Source: an uncultured Clostridium sp. (GTDB lineage Bacteria; Bacillota_I; Bacilli_A; RF39; UBA660). Taken from it: a stretch of 43,536 nucleotides of DNA. Under the pieces are notes generated by a model, which was given only the letters and a program-made list of their open reading frames with translations, searched no databases and had not been told where the DNA came from. The number at the start of each line of letters is the position of its first letter. The first letter of the stretch is position 1. The position numbers were made by a program, and so were the translations under genes. The stretch covers positions 1 to 43,536 of the forward strand of contig CAMKPE010000014.1 in NCBI GenBank assembly GCA_946414595.1, given 5' to 3'. Shown here piece after piece: positions 9,029-16,806 of the stretch.

Positions 9029-9037
9029 ATTATAACA
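9029..9037 (-). promoter_or_regulatory. Extended -10 promoter of the surface-protein gene
   Basis: TGTTATAAT on the minus strand lies 25 bases before the start codon, immediately downstream of the previous gene's terminator. Confidence 0.65.
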
Positions 9038-9038
9038 C

Positions 9039-9069
9039 AAAAAAAAGAGTTAACCATAGTTAACTCTTA
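9039..9069 (-). terminator. Terminator of the 99-aa gene
   Basis: On the minus strand an AGAGTTAAC/GTTAACTCT hairpin is followed by eight T. Confidence 0.88.
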
Positions 9070-9074
9070 AAAAT

Positions 9075-9374
9075 TTAAATATCTTGAGATAATGCGAAAA
9101 CTAATTTATCTTCGCCATATAATTCAGTATATCTTTTTACAATAATATCTTTTCTTAAATCAAAATATTCTTCTTCACTAATTTTACTAGATTTTTTATT
9201 GTATTCTTTATCTAATACTCCTAAACGTTTTATTAATACTTTATCATTTTCCATCATTTGATTTAATAATCTTTTATTACCAATATTAGATATTTTTCTT
9301 CCTATAGCTTTATACATATAAGCTGTTCTTTTTAGTCTATTAGCTGTACCTTTAACAAATAAGTAAGTAAACAT
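9075..9374 (-). CDS. Hypothetical protein, 99 aa
   Basis: A basic helical protein without a clear membrane segment or recognised motif. Its ATG overlaps the stop codon of the upstream 2-TM gene by one base (TAATG), a typical coupling junction, and a terminator follows. The pair probably works together, but the role is unknown. Confidence 0.6.
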   Translation of the reverse strand: MFTYLFVKGTANRLKRTAYMYKAIGRKISNIGNKRLLNQMMENDKVLIKRLGVLDKEYNKKSSKISEEEYFDLRKDIIVKRYTELYGEDKLVFALSQDI

Positions 9375-9694
9375 TATAATTGCCCCCTTACTCTTTTCTT
9401 GATATATTCAAGTTCAGCATCTTCATCTGTTTTTTTAGTTGTTTTCTTTACTTTTGCTCTTTTAGCACTACTATTGCTAGTCTTAATAAGATTTTCAATT
9501 AATTCCTTATCTCTTTCTTGAACTCTTACATTATTTCTATACATAAATACAAGTGCTATAGAAACAGCAAGAGATATTATAAAGAAACCGATGTTTAACA
9601 TACAAATTGAACAAATGAATACAATAACATCGCAAACAACTAGCATATAAAATCTAGCCCAATTATCCTTATAAATATTATCTAAATCTTTCAC
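9374..9694 (-). CDS. Small two-helix membrane protein, unknown function
   Basis: The protein has two adjacent hydrophobic segments (about 17-35 and 38-52) and a basic cytoplasmic C-terminal half rich in Lys, Arg and Thr. I place the start at GTG 9694, because GGGGGG lies nine bases before it and directly abuts the alternative ATG at 9703. It is the first gene of a two-gene transcript behind a consensus promoter and is coupled to the 99-aa gene. No family is recognised. Confidence 0.6.
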   Translation of the reverse strand: MKDLDNIYKDNWARFYMLVVCDVIVFICSICMLNIGFFIISLAVSIALVFMYRNNVRVQERDKELIENLIKTSNSSAKRAKVKKTTKKTDEDAELEYIKKRVRGQL

Positions 9695-9721
9695 AATAAC
9701 CATCCCCCCAAAGTTGCGTAC

Positions 9722-9750
9722 ATTATATCACATTTTGCTTATTTTGTCAA
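9722..9750 (-). promoter_or_regulatory. Consensus sigmaA promoter for the two small genes
   Basis: On the minus strand TTGACA (9745-9750), an exact 17-bp spacer and TATAAT (9722-9727) are present, with TGA before the -10. This is the closest match to consensus in the window. Confidence 0.88.
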
Positions 9751-9780
9751 AAAAAACTGGCATATTTTTATACCAGTTTA
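9749..9780 (-). terminator. Terminator of the trhP2 operon
   Basis: On the minus strand an AAACTGG/CCAGTTT stem with a 12-nt loop is followed by eight T. Its T-tract overlaps the -35 of the next promoter. Confidence 0.85.
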
Positions 9781-10959
9781 GTTTATTTTTACTCTCATCA
9801 TTGAATCTTTAACAACTTCTTTTGGAACATATATCTTTAATACTTCTTCAGGATGTCTTGCTACATCAATTGGATTCATATCTTTATCATATAGTTTTTC
9901 AACAGTAAATGATACGATATCTCCACTAGGAGTAAATATTTCAACTTCATCTCCTACTTTGAAATAATTTCTTTCAGTTATTGTTGCAATACTTGTTTCT
10001 TTATCATAATCAAGTACAAGTGCTAAGAAGTCTTGATTAGATATTTCTTGTCTTCCTGTGTAATACTGATCATTATAATCAGCTTCTTTTAAATAGTAAT
10101 GTGTACTTGTCTCACGATTTGCAACACGTGATAAAATCTTTTCTTCAAAATCAATTAATTCTTTATTTAATGAACCATCATAATAAGCATCAATTAATCT
10201 TCTATAAGAAGATATAACCGTTGCTAAATAATATGGAGATCTCATTCTTCCTTCAACTTTTAAAGATTTCACACCAGTACTTATTAATTTATCTAAGATA
10301 CTAGCCATATTTAAATCTTTTGTAGCAAGAGTAAACTTAGTTTCATTATCATCAATATCAAATGCAAATCTACAAATCTGAGCACATCCCCCACGATTTG
10401 AATCACGATTTGTAAAATAGTTAGATAAGCAACATCTACCACTATAGAAAGTACACATTGCTCCATGAATGAATACTTCTAAATCTAGTCCTGTTTCTTT
10501 ATAAATCTCTTCTATTTCTTTTATTGATACTTCACGAGCAAGAACTACTCTATCAACACCTTCACTTTTCCAATATTTAACACTTTCAACATTAGTTGTT
10601 GATCCTTGAGTACTTAAGTGAACTTCTACATCAAAATTTTCTTTAATGTATTTAATAATAAACGGATCACTTACTATAAACGCGTCAATTCCTGCATCTA
10701 CTACTTGTTTAATAAATTCATTAACATTTTCCAAGTCTTCATTGTGGAAAACTATATTTAAAGTTAGATATACTTTTTTATTTATGTTATGAGCAAAATC
10801 ACATGCTTCTTTTATTTCTTCAATACTAAAGTTATTAGCATTTGCTCTTAAACTATATTCTTGTCCACCAATATATACTGCATCAGCTCCATATAATAAA
10901 GAAAACTTTAGTCTTTCTAAATCACCTGCTGGTGCTAATAGTTCTACTCTCTTAGTCAT
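9778..10959 (-). CDS. trhP2: U32-family tRNA hydroxylation protein (YrrO/TrhP2 type)
   Basis: In B. subtilis the YrrN-YrrO pair, annotated as U32 peptidases, makes 5-hydroxyuridine at tRNA position 34. This 393-aa protein carries the U32 signature EVFIHGAMC...SGRCCLSNYF, with Cys169, Cys176/177, Cys192 and Cys196 forming the expected iron-sulfur site, and an N-terminal ELLAPAGD barrel motif. It overlaps the smaller partner gene by 8 bases and is the last gene of the ireB-ruvX-yrzB-mltG-trmR-trhP1-trhP2 operon, the same order as in B. subtilis. The symbol rests on synteny and motif. Confidence 0.9.
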   Translation of the reverse strand: MTKRVELLAPAGDLERLKFSLLYGADAVYIGGQEYSLRANANNFSIEEIKEACDFAHNINKKVYLTLNIVFHNEDLENVNEFIKQVVDAGIDAFIVSDPFIIKYIKENFDVEVHLSTQGSTTNVESVKYWKSEGVDRVVLAREVSIKEIEEIYKETGLDLEVFIHGAMCTFYSGRCCLSNYFTNRDSNRGGCAQICRFAFDIDDNETKFTLATKDLNMASILDKLISTGVKSLKVEGRMRSPYYLATVISSYRRLIDAYYDGSLNKELIDFEEKILSRVANRETSTHYYLKEADYNDQYYTGRQEISNQDFLALVLDYDKETSIATITERNYFKVGDEVEIFTPSGDIVSFTVEKLYDKDMNPIDVARHPEEVLKIYVPKEVVKDSMMRVKIN

Positions 10960-11803
10960 TTTTCTTCACCTTATAAATAGTCTTCGTAAAGAAGAATCCT
11001 CTATTTTCCCCTACTAAATTATCTAACTCTATAGCATATTTATCATCTTTTGTATTAACAAGACTAACGTATAATTCTAAAGCTTTATTAAAAGTATTCT
11101 TATCAAAATTATAATCATTCAAAATAATATAATCGACATCTAAGTCTTTTATAATATTACTTCCATTTAGTGCTTTACCAAACAAGAAAGCATTTCCCTT
11201 ATCTTCTTCTTTTACAATATATTCTTCACCATTATTAATAATTGTATAATTATCTTTTTTCTTTTCTTTACCAATAGATTTAAAGTAATTAGATAGTAAA
11301 CTTCTTCTTGTATATCCCATAACTTGGTATCCTAAAACGTTTACAAATAGTTTCATCTTAGTTTTCTTACTTATCTCGTTAATTTCATCAAGTGTAATCT
11401 CACTTGCTATTACTCCATAAGTACATCCTTTGTCATAGTAATAGTTACATGTATTATAGTTTGTAACCATATGTGTTTGATTCCATACAAGAGGAGTTTT
11501 AAGTTTTAATCTATTGTGAATAGATAATACTGAAATGTCATAGAAAAGGATTCCATTAATATCTAATTTATCTAGTTCTATTAACTTATCTTCCAATTCT
11601 TTTAATTCAGAATTAAACATATTCTTATTTACTGCTATGAATAATTCACCAGTATAAGTCTTTCTTAATTCTTTTATTTCTTCAATTGATAATTCATTAT
11701 GATAACCACTTGAAAAGTTTAATAAACCAAAAATAAAGGCATTAGCCCCTATTTTTTCATATTCAAGTATATTATCTTTACTACATACAGTAGCAATTTT
11801 CAT
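10952..11803 (-). CDS. trhP1: U32-family tRNA hydroxylation partner (YrrN/TrhP1 type)
   Basis: The shorter U32 paralogue has the family's barrel pattern (IGANAFIFGLLNFS, LFIAVNK.MF, VNVLGYQVMG) but lacks the cysteine cluster of its neighbour, as expected for the partner subunit. The start is ATG 11803 (MKIATV), preceded by GGGTGAT; a TTG at 11815 overlaps that ribosome site and is rejected. It lies 4 bases after trmR and overlaps trhP2, so the three tRNA U34 genes are translationally linked. Confidence 0.85.
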   Translation of the reverse strand: MKIATVCSKDNILEYEKIGANAFIFGLLNFSSGYHNELSIEEIKELRKTYTGELFIAVNKNMFNSELKELEDKLIELDKLDINGILFYDISVLSIHNRLKLKTPLVWNQTHMVTNYNTCNYYYDKGCTYGVIASEITLDEINEISKKTKMKLFVNVLGYQVMGYTRRSLLSNYFKSIGKEKKKDNYTIINNGEEYIVKEEDKGNAFLFGKALNGSNIIKDLDVDYIILNDYNFDKNTFNKALELYVSLVNTKDDKYAIELDNLVGENRGFFFTKTIYKVKKND

Positions 11804-11807
11804 AATA

Positions 11808-12410
11808 TCACCCAATTTCTTTTTTCTCAGTGACAGCTATACCATCACCCTTTGATACAAAAGTAGTATTATAATTTGGATTAGCTTTTAAAAATTCAAT
11901 ATAACTTCTGATTTTTCTAACTAATGCTCTTAAATTTCTACTTTTAATCTCCTCGTCTGTTTTATTAACATATCCATGGAATTCAATATTATCTGTAATA
12001 AAGAATCCATGATCATCTAAGTTTCTTTCAAAATATTCAAAGAAATTAATATTTTGTCCCTTAGCACCATCTAAAAATATTAAATCAAATTTTTCATTTA
12101 GTTTAACTTCTAGGGCATCTTTAAATAATAAAGTTATTCTATCTTCTAAACCAAATTTCTTAACATTTTTAACGGCCTCTAAGTATCTTTCTTCATCCCG
12201 TTCTATAGATACTATTTTTAAGTTAGGACTAGATAGAGCCATCATTATTGCTGAATACCCTATTGCTGTTCCTACTTCTAGAACACGTGTAATTTGATGT
12301 TTTACTATAAAAGTTGTGAGGAAATCTATTCCTTCATCTTGCATTATAGGTACATCATTAACCCTTGCATATTCTTTTAATTCTTTGATCATCGATCCTG
12401 ATGTTGCCAT
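11808..12410 (-). CDS. trmR: tRNA 5-hydroxyuridine methyltransferase (YrrM/TrmR type)
   Basis: TrmR converts 5-hydroxyuridine-34 to 5-methoxyuridine in tRNAs reading split codon boxes, downstream of TrhP1/TrhP2. The class I SAM site VLEVGTAIGYSA, the acidic SIERD after strand 2 and the metal-binding LIFLDGAKGQ are visible, typical of the caffeoyl-CoA/catechol O-methyltransferase family. The start is ATG 12410, one base after the mltG stop; MIKELK at 12392 is an alternative. A longer frame to 12521 lies inside mltG and is not supported. Confidence 0.88.
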   Translation of the reverse strand: MATSGSMIKELKEYARVNDVPIMQDEGIDFLTTFIVKHQITRVLEVGTAIGYSAIMMALSSPNLKIVSIERDEERYLEAVKNVKKFGLEDRITLLFKDALEVKLNEKFDLIFLDGAKGQNINFFEYFERNLDDHGFFITDNIEFHGYVNKTDEEIKSRNLRALVRKIRSYIEFLKANPNYNTTFVSKGDGIAVTEKKEIG

Positions 12411-12411
12411 T

Positions 12412-13479
12412 TTACCACAATCCTGCTTTCTCAAGTTCATTTTGTTTTTGTTGATGTTCTTGGTAAGTCTTAAAGAAATAAGTCTTTCCTTGATTGTCAG
12501 ATAAGAAATATAAGTACTCATTAGTTGTTGGATTAATAGCAGCTGCTATTGCATTTTCTCCTGGGTTACAAATAGCTCCAGCAGGTAGTCCACTAACTAT
12601 ATAAGTATTATATGGATTATCATTTTGCATAATCTCATTAGTTATTGCTCTATTATCTAACTCACTAAATTCTTTTTTAACTCCATATATTGCAGTAGCA
12701 CAACTTTGGAATAACATTCCTTTTTTAACTCTGTTGTAGAATACTGATGCAATATCTTTAAAGTCTCTTGTCTTTCCTTCTTTTTCAAGAATAGATGCCA
12801 TTATAAGAACATCTCTAACCTTTAAATTCTTCTTTGTAATATCTTCTTTATATTTAGATAATACTTTATCCATTTGATCTAACATCTTAATAAAGATTTC
12901 TTTAACAGTTACATCTTTATTAGCAAAATAATAAGTATCTGGGAATAAGTATCCTTCTAACTTATAATAAGTTTTATCATTCTTTATTGATTCATCAATA
13001 AACCAATATTTCTTAATTATTTCATCTAAAAATTCATTATCATTTGAAAGTGCTATAACATCAGCATATTTGTTATTAGTATTTTTTTCGATCTTATCAG
13101 CAATCTGCCTCATATTAAGTCCTTCACTAAAGGCTATACTAATCTGATTTGGATTATATTCATTACCTTTTTCTAGTATTTCAATAATCTCCTTAAATGA
13201 CATATCTCTAGATAAATAATAAGTAGATGCTTCCATCTTATTTACGCCAAATAGTTTTACATAGATATTATAGAATGTACTGCTTCTTATTAAATCTTTC
13301 TCTTTTAATATCTTTCCTATTTCTTTAACACTAGTCTTTTCTGGAATTACCACTTCTATAGGTGTATGGTCACTACTGTCAACAGGACTCATATTTATTT
13401 TATAAACAATTCCAAGTGTTACTATTGTAACAAATACTAGTACAACTAAGATAATCGCTATATTTCTAAATTTTTTCAT
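12412..13479 (-). CDS. mltG: Endolytic peptidoglycan transglycosylase MltG (YceG-like)
   Basis: MltG cuts nascent glycan strands at the membrane and sets their length. An N-terminal membrane helix (about 6-28) anchors an extracytoplasmic part with a LysM-like segment and the YceG core: ASILEKEG with the catalytic Glu, SVFYNRVKKGM, a Gln-Ser-Cys stretch in place of the usual LQTDPT, then SGLPAGAICNPG and YLYFLSD. The 355-aa length is normal. No clear Shine-Dalgarno precedes the ATG. Instead a stem-loop spanning the yrzB stop ends 5-10 bases before it, so translation may depend on coupling to yrzB. Confidence 0.93.
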   Translation of the reverse strand: MKKFRNIAIILVVLVFVTIVTLGIVYKINMSPVDSSDHTPIEVVIPEKTSVKEIGKILKEKDLIRSSTFYNIYVKLFGVNKMEASTYYLSRDMSFKEIIEILEKGNEYNPNQISIAFSEGLNMRQIADKIEKNTNNKYADVIALSNDNEFLDEIIKKYWFIDESIKNDKTYYKLEGYLFPDTYYFANKDVTVKEIFIKMLDQMDKVLSKYKEDITKKNLKVRDVLIMASILEKEGKTRDFKDIASVFYNRVKKGMLFQSCATAIYGVKKEFSELDNRAITNEIMQNDNPYNTYIVSGLPAGAICNPGENAIAAAINPTTNEYLYFLSDNQGKTYFFKTYQEHQQKQNELEKAGLW

Positions 13480-13483
13480 ATTT

Positions 13484-13516
13484 GGAAATAATAACGAGCA
13501 TTATTGCTCGTTATTT
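13484..13516 (-). other. Intercistronic stem-loop between yrzB and mltG
   Basis: An 11-bp stem (AATAACGAGCA with its complement) encloses the yrzB stop codon and lies directly ahead of the mltG start. No T-run follows, so it is not a good terminator. Partial termination, mRNA processing or translational control are possible. Confidence 0.6.
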
Positions 13517-13809
13517 TCAGCAGTACTATCAATTTTCTTCTTAATTTCTTCTTGTAAAGTATTAAGAATAGTTTCAATAACTTTCCATTCTTGTTCTGTA
13601 GTTATTGGTTCTAACTTTTGATCCTCTTTATTAGGATCGTAAATTGATGCGAAAACTTGAACATTTCCTTCAGCATCTCTTGAATTATCTGTATATACTA
13701 TATAACTTTTTTTAGTTTCTTCTGAATCAAATGTAAATAAAACATCACAAATGATTTCTTCTCCATTATCATTAATAATCTTAAATGTATTCTCCATATC
13801 TTCCTTCAT
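13501..13809 (-). CDS. yrzB: DUF1292 family protein (YrzB-like)
   Basis: A small acidic protein with the DUF1292 pattern: I.DE.G.E..C.VLFTF.S.E..K.YIVYTD, then a distal EE..W..IE..L. Its place between ruvX and mltG matches B. subtilis yrzB. The biochemical role is unknown. ATG 13797 (MENTF) has AAGGA just ahead and is an alternative to ATG 13809. Confidence 0.85.
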   Translation of the reverse strand: MKEDMENTFKIINDNGEEIICDVLFTFDSEETKKSYIVYTDNSRDAEGNVQVFASIYDPNKEDQKLEPITTEQEWKVIETILNTLQEEIKKKIDSTAENNEQ

Positions 13810-13826
13810 ATCTCTAATTCTCCTTT

Positions 13827-14237
13827 TTACTTTTTATCTAGATACGATTGTAATATAATCGTAGCAGCCAAACTATCAACAACTTTCTTTCTTTTCTTTC
13901 TACTTGTATCATTTTTTATTAACAAGTTAGTAGCCTCAACTGTTGATAATCTCTCATCAACTAATATTACTTCTTTTCCTAACTTATTTTCAAGCATTTC
14001 TTTAAACTTATAAGAAAGTTCTCCTTTAGGACCAATTGTTCCATTCATATTCTTTGGAAGTCCTAAAACTATTTTATCAACTTTATATTCATTAACTATT
14101 TTTTCTACGTCACCAACTAATCTTTCATATTCTTCGTTATGTCTGATTATTGTATGACTTGAAGCGATAATACCACTAGGATCAGATAAACTAACACCTA
14201 GTGTTCTACTTCCTAAATCTAGTCCTATATATCTCAT
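13827..14237 (-). CDS. ruvX: YqgF/RuvX-type RNase H-fold nuclease
   Basis: A putative Holliday-junction resolvase or pre-16S rRNA 5'-end nuclease; family evidence favours the rRNA role. Metal ligands are visible as Asp7 (YIGLDLGSRTLG), Glu95 (VDERLST) and Asp121 (KVVDSLAA). The 136-aa length is typical. Its ATG overlaps the ireB stop by 4 bases (ATGA), so the genes are coupled. Confidence 0.93.
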   Translation of the reverse strand: MRYIGLDLGSRTLGVSLSDPSGIIASSHTIIRHNEEYERLVGDVEKIVNEYKVDKIVLGLPKNMNGTIGPKGELSYKFKEMLENKLGKEVILVDERLSTVEATNLLIKNDTSRKKRKKVVDSLAATIILQSYLDKK

Positions 14238-14503
14238 AGTTTACTTACATAACTTCTTAAAAGTACTTCAATTATTGTACTTCTATCGATACTAGTAATT
14301 TTATTTCTAGCATCATTATGTGAAGATATATATCCTGGATCTCCACTCATAATATATCCAACTAATTGATTTATCTCGTTATAACCCTTTTCTTTTAAAG
14401 CAGCACATACTTCCTTTAAAGTAGAGCTAACTAGAGAATCCTCAAACTCATCTATTGAATATAAAGAAGTTTTTTCTATTTCATTTTCTTTTTCTTCATT
14501 CAT
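14234..14503 (-). CDS. ireB: IreB family regulatory phosphoprotein (DUF965)
   Basis: IreB is a small phosphoprotein substrate of PASTA kinases such as E. faecalis IreK and influences cephalosporin resistance. The 89-aa protein has the family core NQLVGYIMSGDPGYI...DARNKI...R..I.E.L.R.YV. Its variable N-terminus includes Thr12-Ser13 as possible phospho-acceptors. It heads the seven-gene operon. The likely kinase and phosphatase (PrkC, PrpC) are encoded 5 kb away in this window. Confidence 0.92.
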   Translation of the reverse strand: MNEEKENEIEKTSLYSIDEFEDSLVSSTLKEVCAALKEKGYNEINQLVGYIMSGDPGYISSHNDARNKITSIDRSTIIEVLLRSYVSKL

Positions 14504-14528
14504 TTTTTATCACCTTATTCACAAGATT

Positions 14529-14557
14529 ATTTTATCATTTATTAACTTTATAATCAA
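14529..14557 (-). promoter_or_regulatory. Promoter of the ireB operon
   Basis: On the minus strand TTGATT (14552-14557), a 17-bp spacer and TAAAAT (14529-14534) are present with TGA before the -10. The -35 overlaps the stop codon of the rhomboid gene. Confidence 0.72.
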
Positions 14558-15723
14558 CTATAATTAACATAGTTAAATGCAACAAATAATAAGAATATTA
14601 CAAGTATTATTGATACTATCCATCCATTAACTTTCTCATATGTCGTACTCTTATATTTAACTCCTAATGCCATTGTCATTAAAGCTCCACCGATAAGTCC
14701 ACCTATATGAGCAGAGTTATCAATACCATCAATCATGAACCCAATTCCAAGGTTTAATAAAAGTATTGGTATTATTTGACTCTTAATTACTTGACCTAAG
14801 TAAACTCTATAATGATATCCAAAATAAAGCATAGATCCAAGAAGTCCAAATATAGCACCACTTGCTCCTACAGATGCAACATTACCATTTATTGTTATAG
14901 ATAATAAGTTTCCTAAGAATGCACTAAACAAGTAAATAATAATGTATTTTATCTTACCCATATAACTTTCCATTTGGGTACCAATAACATATAAAGAATA
15001 CATATTAAGCAAGAAATGTGTAGTACTAAGCCCCATATGTACGGCATCTCCATGTAAGAATGCTCCAGTAATCAATCTAAAGTATTCATGATGTACTACT
15101 ACACCCTCACCCCAGTTACAAAACTGGCCATAGATATAATCTTTATAATCTGCTAAATACATAAGTATAAATATAATTGTATTAATTGCAATAATAGTAT
15201 AAGTAACAACAGGTATTTTAGGTTTAAATACTTCATCTACTTTAACTGAATCATCTTTATTCTTCTTATTTATATCAGAAGTAATCTTCATAAATAATTG
15301 AAATCCTTCTTCAGTAAACTCTACCTTACTACTTATATCAGGGAAAGCATCTATAACAACATTATATTTAGATAAATCTTCTATATCATATAATGAAATG
15401 CAATCTATCTTTTTATTACTTTCAATCTTAACATCATCTTCTAAATCAGTATAGAAAGATAATACATTTAAAGAGAAAGTAAAAGTCTTTTTCTTAATCT
15501 TTCTTAATACATGTTTTGTTTTATATATATCAAAACTAAATTGTTCATCATTAATTATGTGATTTGATACAATTCTAATAATCTTATAATCACTATTTAA
15601 ATTCTCAAGCCAAATTTCATCTTCAGCACCCTGAAGTATTATTGGATTGTAATTTTTTTCAGTAATGAAATAATGAAGAAGTTTCATAGCTAAAACATTT
15701 TTTCTATCTAACTGCTCTAACAT
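14554..15723 (-). CDS. Rhomboid-family intramembrane serine protease with N-terminal soluble domain
   Basis: The first roughly 165 residues are soluble and mixed alpha/beta. They are followed by a multi-pass rhomboid core with the catalytic Ser288 (GASGAIFG) and His339 (DNSAHIGG), plus HMGLSTTHFLLNMYSLY for the usual H...N region. The layout resembles B. subtilis YqgP/GluP, a membrane-protein quality-control protease with a cytosolic N-terminal domain; substrates here are unknown. The start is ATG 15723 (MLEQLD), seven bases after AAAGGAG; a longer frame to 15756 would include that ribosome site. No terminator separates it from ireB, so read-through is possible. Confidence 0.9.
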   Translation of the reverse strand: MLEQLDRKNVLAMKLLHYFITEKNYNPIILQGAEDEIWLENLNSDYKIIRIVSNHIINDEQFSFDIYKTKHVLRKIKKKTFTFSLNVLSFYTDLEDDVKIESNKKIDCISLYDIEDLSKYNVVIDAFPDISSKVEFTEEGFQLFMKITSDINKKNKDDSVKVDEVFKPKIPVVTYTIIAINTIIFILMYLADYKDYIYGQFCNWGEGVVVHHEYFRLITGAFLHGDAVHMGLSTTHFLLNMYSLYVIGTQMESYMGKIKYIIIYLFSAFLGNLLSITINGNVASVGASGAIFGLLGSMLYFGYHYRVYLGQVIKSQIIPILLLNLGIGFMIDGIDNSAHIGGLIGGALMTMALGVKYKSTTYEKVNGWIVSIILVIFLLFVAFNYVNYS

Positions 15724-15747
15724 ATTATCACTCCTTTCAATACTAAC

Positions 15748-15753
15748 ATTATA
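15748..15753 (-). promoter_or_regulatory. Proximal -10 before the rhomboid gene
   Basis: TATAAT on the minus strand lies 25 bases ahead of the start codon. It has no convincing -35, so it may be a secondary promoter. Confidence 0.4.
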
Positions 15754-15833
15754 CATTAAAACACAAATTTTATAAAGACATTTATGCCGACAAAATATGT
15801 AATTTTTTCCATATTTATTAAATGACTTACTCT

Positions 15834-15861
15834 ATTATAAACATTATCTTAATTATTTCAA
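15834..15861 (-). promoter_or_regulatory. Distal promoter of the rhomboid gene with long leader
   Basis: On the minus strand TTGAAA (15856-15861), a 16-bp spacer and TATAAT (15834-15839) are present. A transcript from here would have an untranslated leader of about 105 nt. I recognise no known riboswitch fold in it. Confidence 0.6.
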
Positions 15862-15875
15862 TAATTATTTTATAA

Positions 15876-15907
15876 ATAAAAAAGTGTTAACAATTATTAA
15901 CACTTAT
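15876..15907 (-). terminator. Terminator of the RluD-type gene
   Basis: On the minus strand an AAGTGTTAA/TTAACACTT hairpin is followed by TTTTTTA. Confidence 0.85.
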
Positions 15908-15912
15908 TTTTA

Positions 15913-16806
15913 TTATATTTCGTTATCTAAAGTATCTAAATAATCTTGGAATTCTTTAGGTAATTCTGTTTCATAATATATTTCTTTTCCTGTAATTGGA
16001 TGAATAAATCTAATACTTTTTGAATGTAAGAATTGTCCAAATGGTGTTGTATGTTTATTTTTTCCATATACTGGATCATTATATATTGGGTATCCAATAT
16101 ATTCCATATGTACTCTAATTTGATGAGTTCTTCCTGTATCTAGTTTGCACTCAATTAAAGTTTTGTTTTCGTTTTTATATCTTTTAAGTACTCTAAAGTG
16201 TGTTATAGCATCTTTTGAATTATCTGCAGTTACCATCATCTTCTGACGATTTACTGTATCTCTTCCAATTGGGGCATCAATTTCTCCTGCATCATGCATA
16301 ATAATGCCATTAACTAAAGCTATGTACTTACGTTCTACTTTTTTCTCTTTAATCATTTCAGATAACAACTCATGTGTCTTATCATCTTTTGCAACTACTA
16401 AAACGCCTGATGTATCTTTATCAATTCTATGTACTATTCCTGGACGAATCTTATCATCTTTATGACTAAGATTAAATCTATAAAGAAGTGCATTTACTAA
16501 AGTATGTGAATAGTTTCCTGCAGCAGGATGTACTACCATCCCACTTTCTTTATTAACAATTAGAAGATAATCATCTTCATATAAAACATCAATTGGAATA
16601 TCTTCTGGTTCTATATCAATTTCATAATCTAAATCAGAATTTACTTCGATATTATCTCCAACTTTAGTCAAATAGTTAGCACTTACTACTTTATCATTAA
16701 CAAGTACTTTCTCTTCTTTAATAAGTTTTTGAACCTTACTACGAGAAATATCAAGTTTTTCAGTTAAATACTGATCAATTCTAACTTTATCTACGTCTGC
16801 TATCAC
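15913..16806 (-). CDS. RluD/RluA-family pseudouridine synthase
   Basis: It isomerises uridine to pseudouridine in rRNA or tRNA. An N-terminal S4 RNA-binding domain (residues 8-55, IDQYL...SRSKVQKLI) is followed by the RluA catalytic core with Asp129 in HRIDKDTSG, then KYIALV and the H-Q-I-R-V-H motif in GRTHQIRVHM. The 297-aa length and S4 domain match RluD, but the exact target cannot be fixed from sequence. It begins with GTG 16806 after GGTGAT and overlaps the lspA stop by 4 bases, an arrangement shared with B. subtilis lspA-ylyB. Confidence 0.92.
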   Translation of the reverse strand: MIADVDKVRIDQYLTEKLDISRSKVQKLIKEEKVLVNDKVVSANYLTKVGDNIEVNSDLDYEIDIEPEDIPIDVLYEDDYLLIVNKESGMVVHPAAGNYSHTLVNALLYRFNLSHKDDKIRPGIVHRIDKDTSGVLVVAKDDKTHELLSEMIKEKKVERKYIALVNGIIMHDAGEIDAPIGRDTVNRQKMMVTADNSKDAITHFRVLKRYKNENKTLIECKLDTGRTHQIRVHMEYIGYPIYNDPVYGKNKHTTPFGQFLHSKSIRFIHPITGKEIYYETELPKEFQDYLDTLDNEI

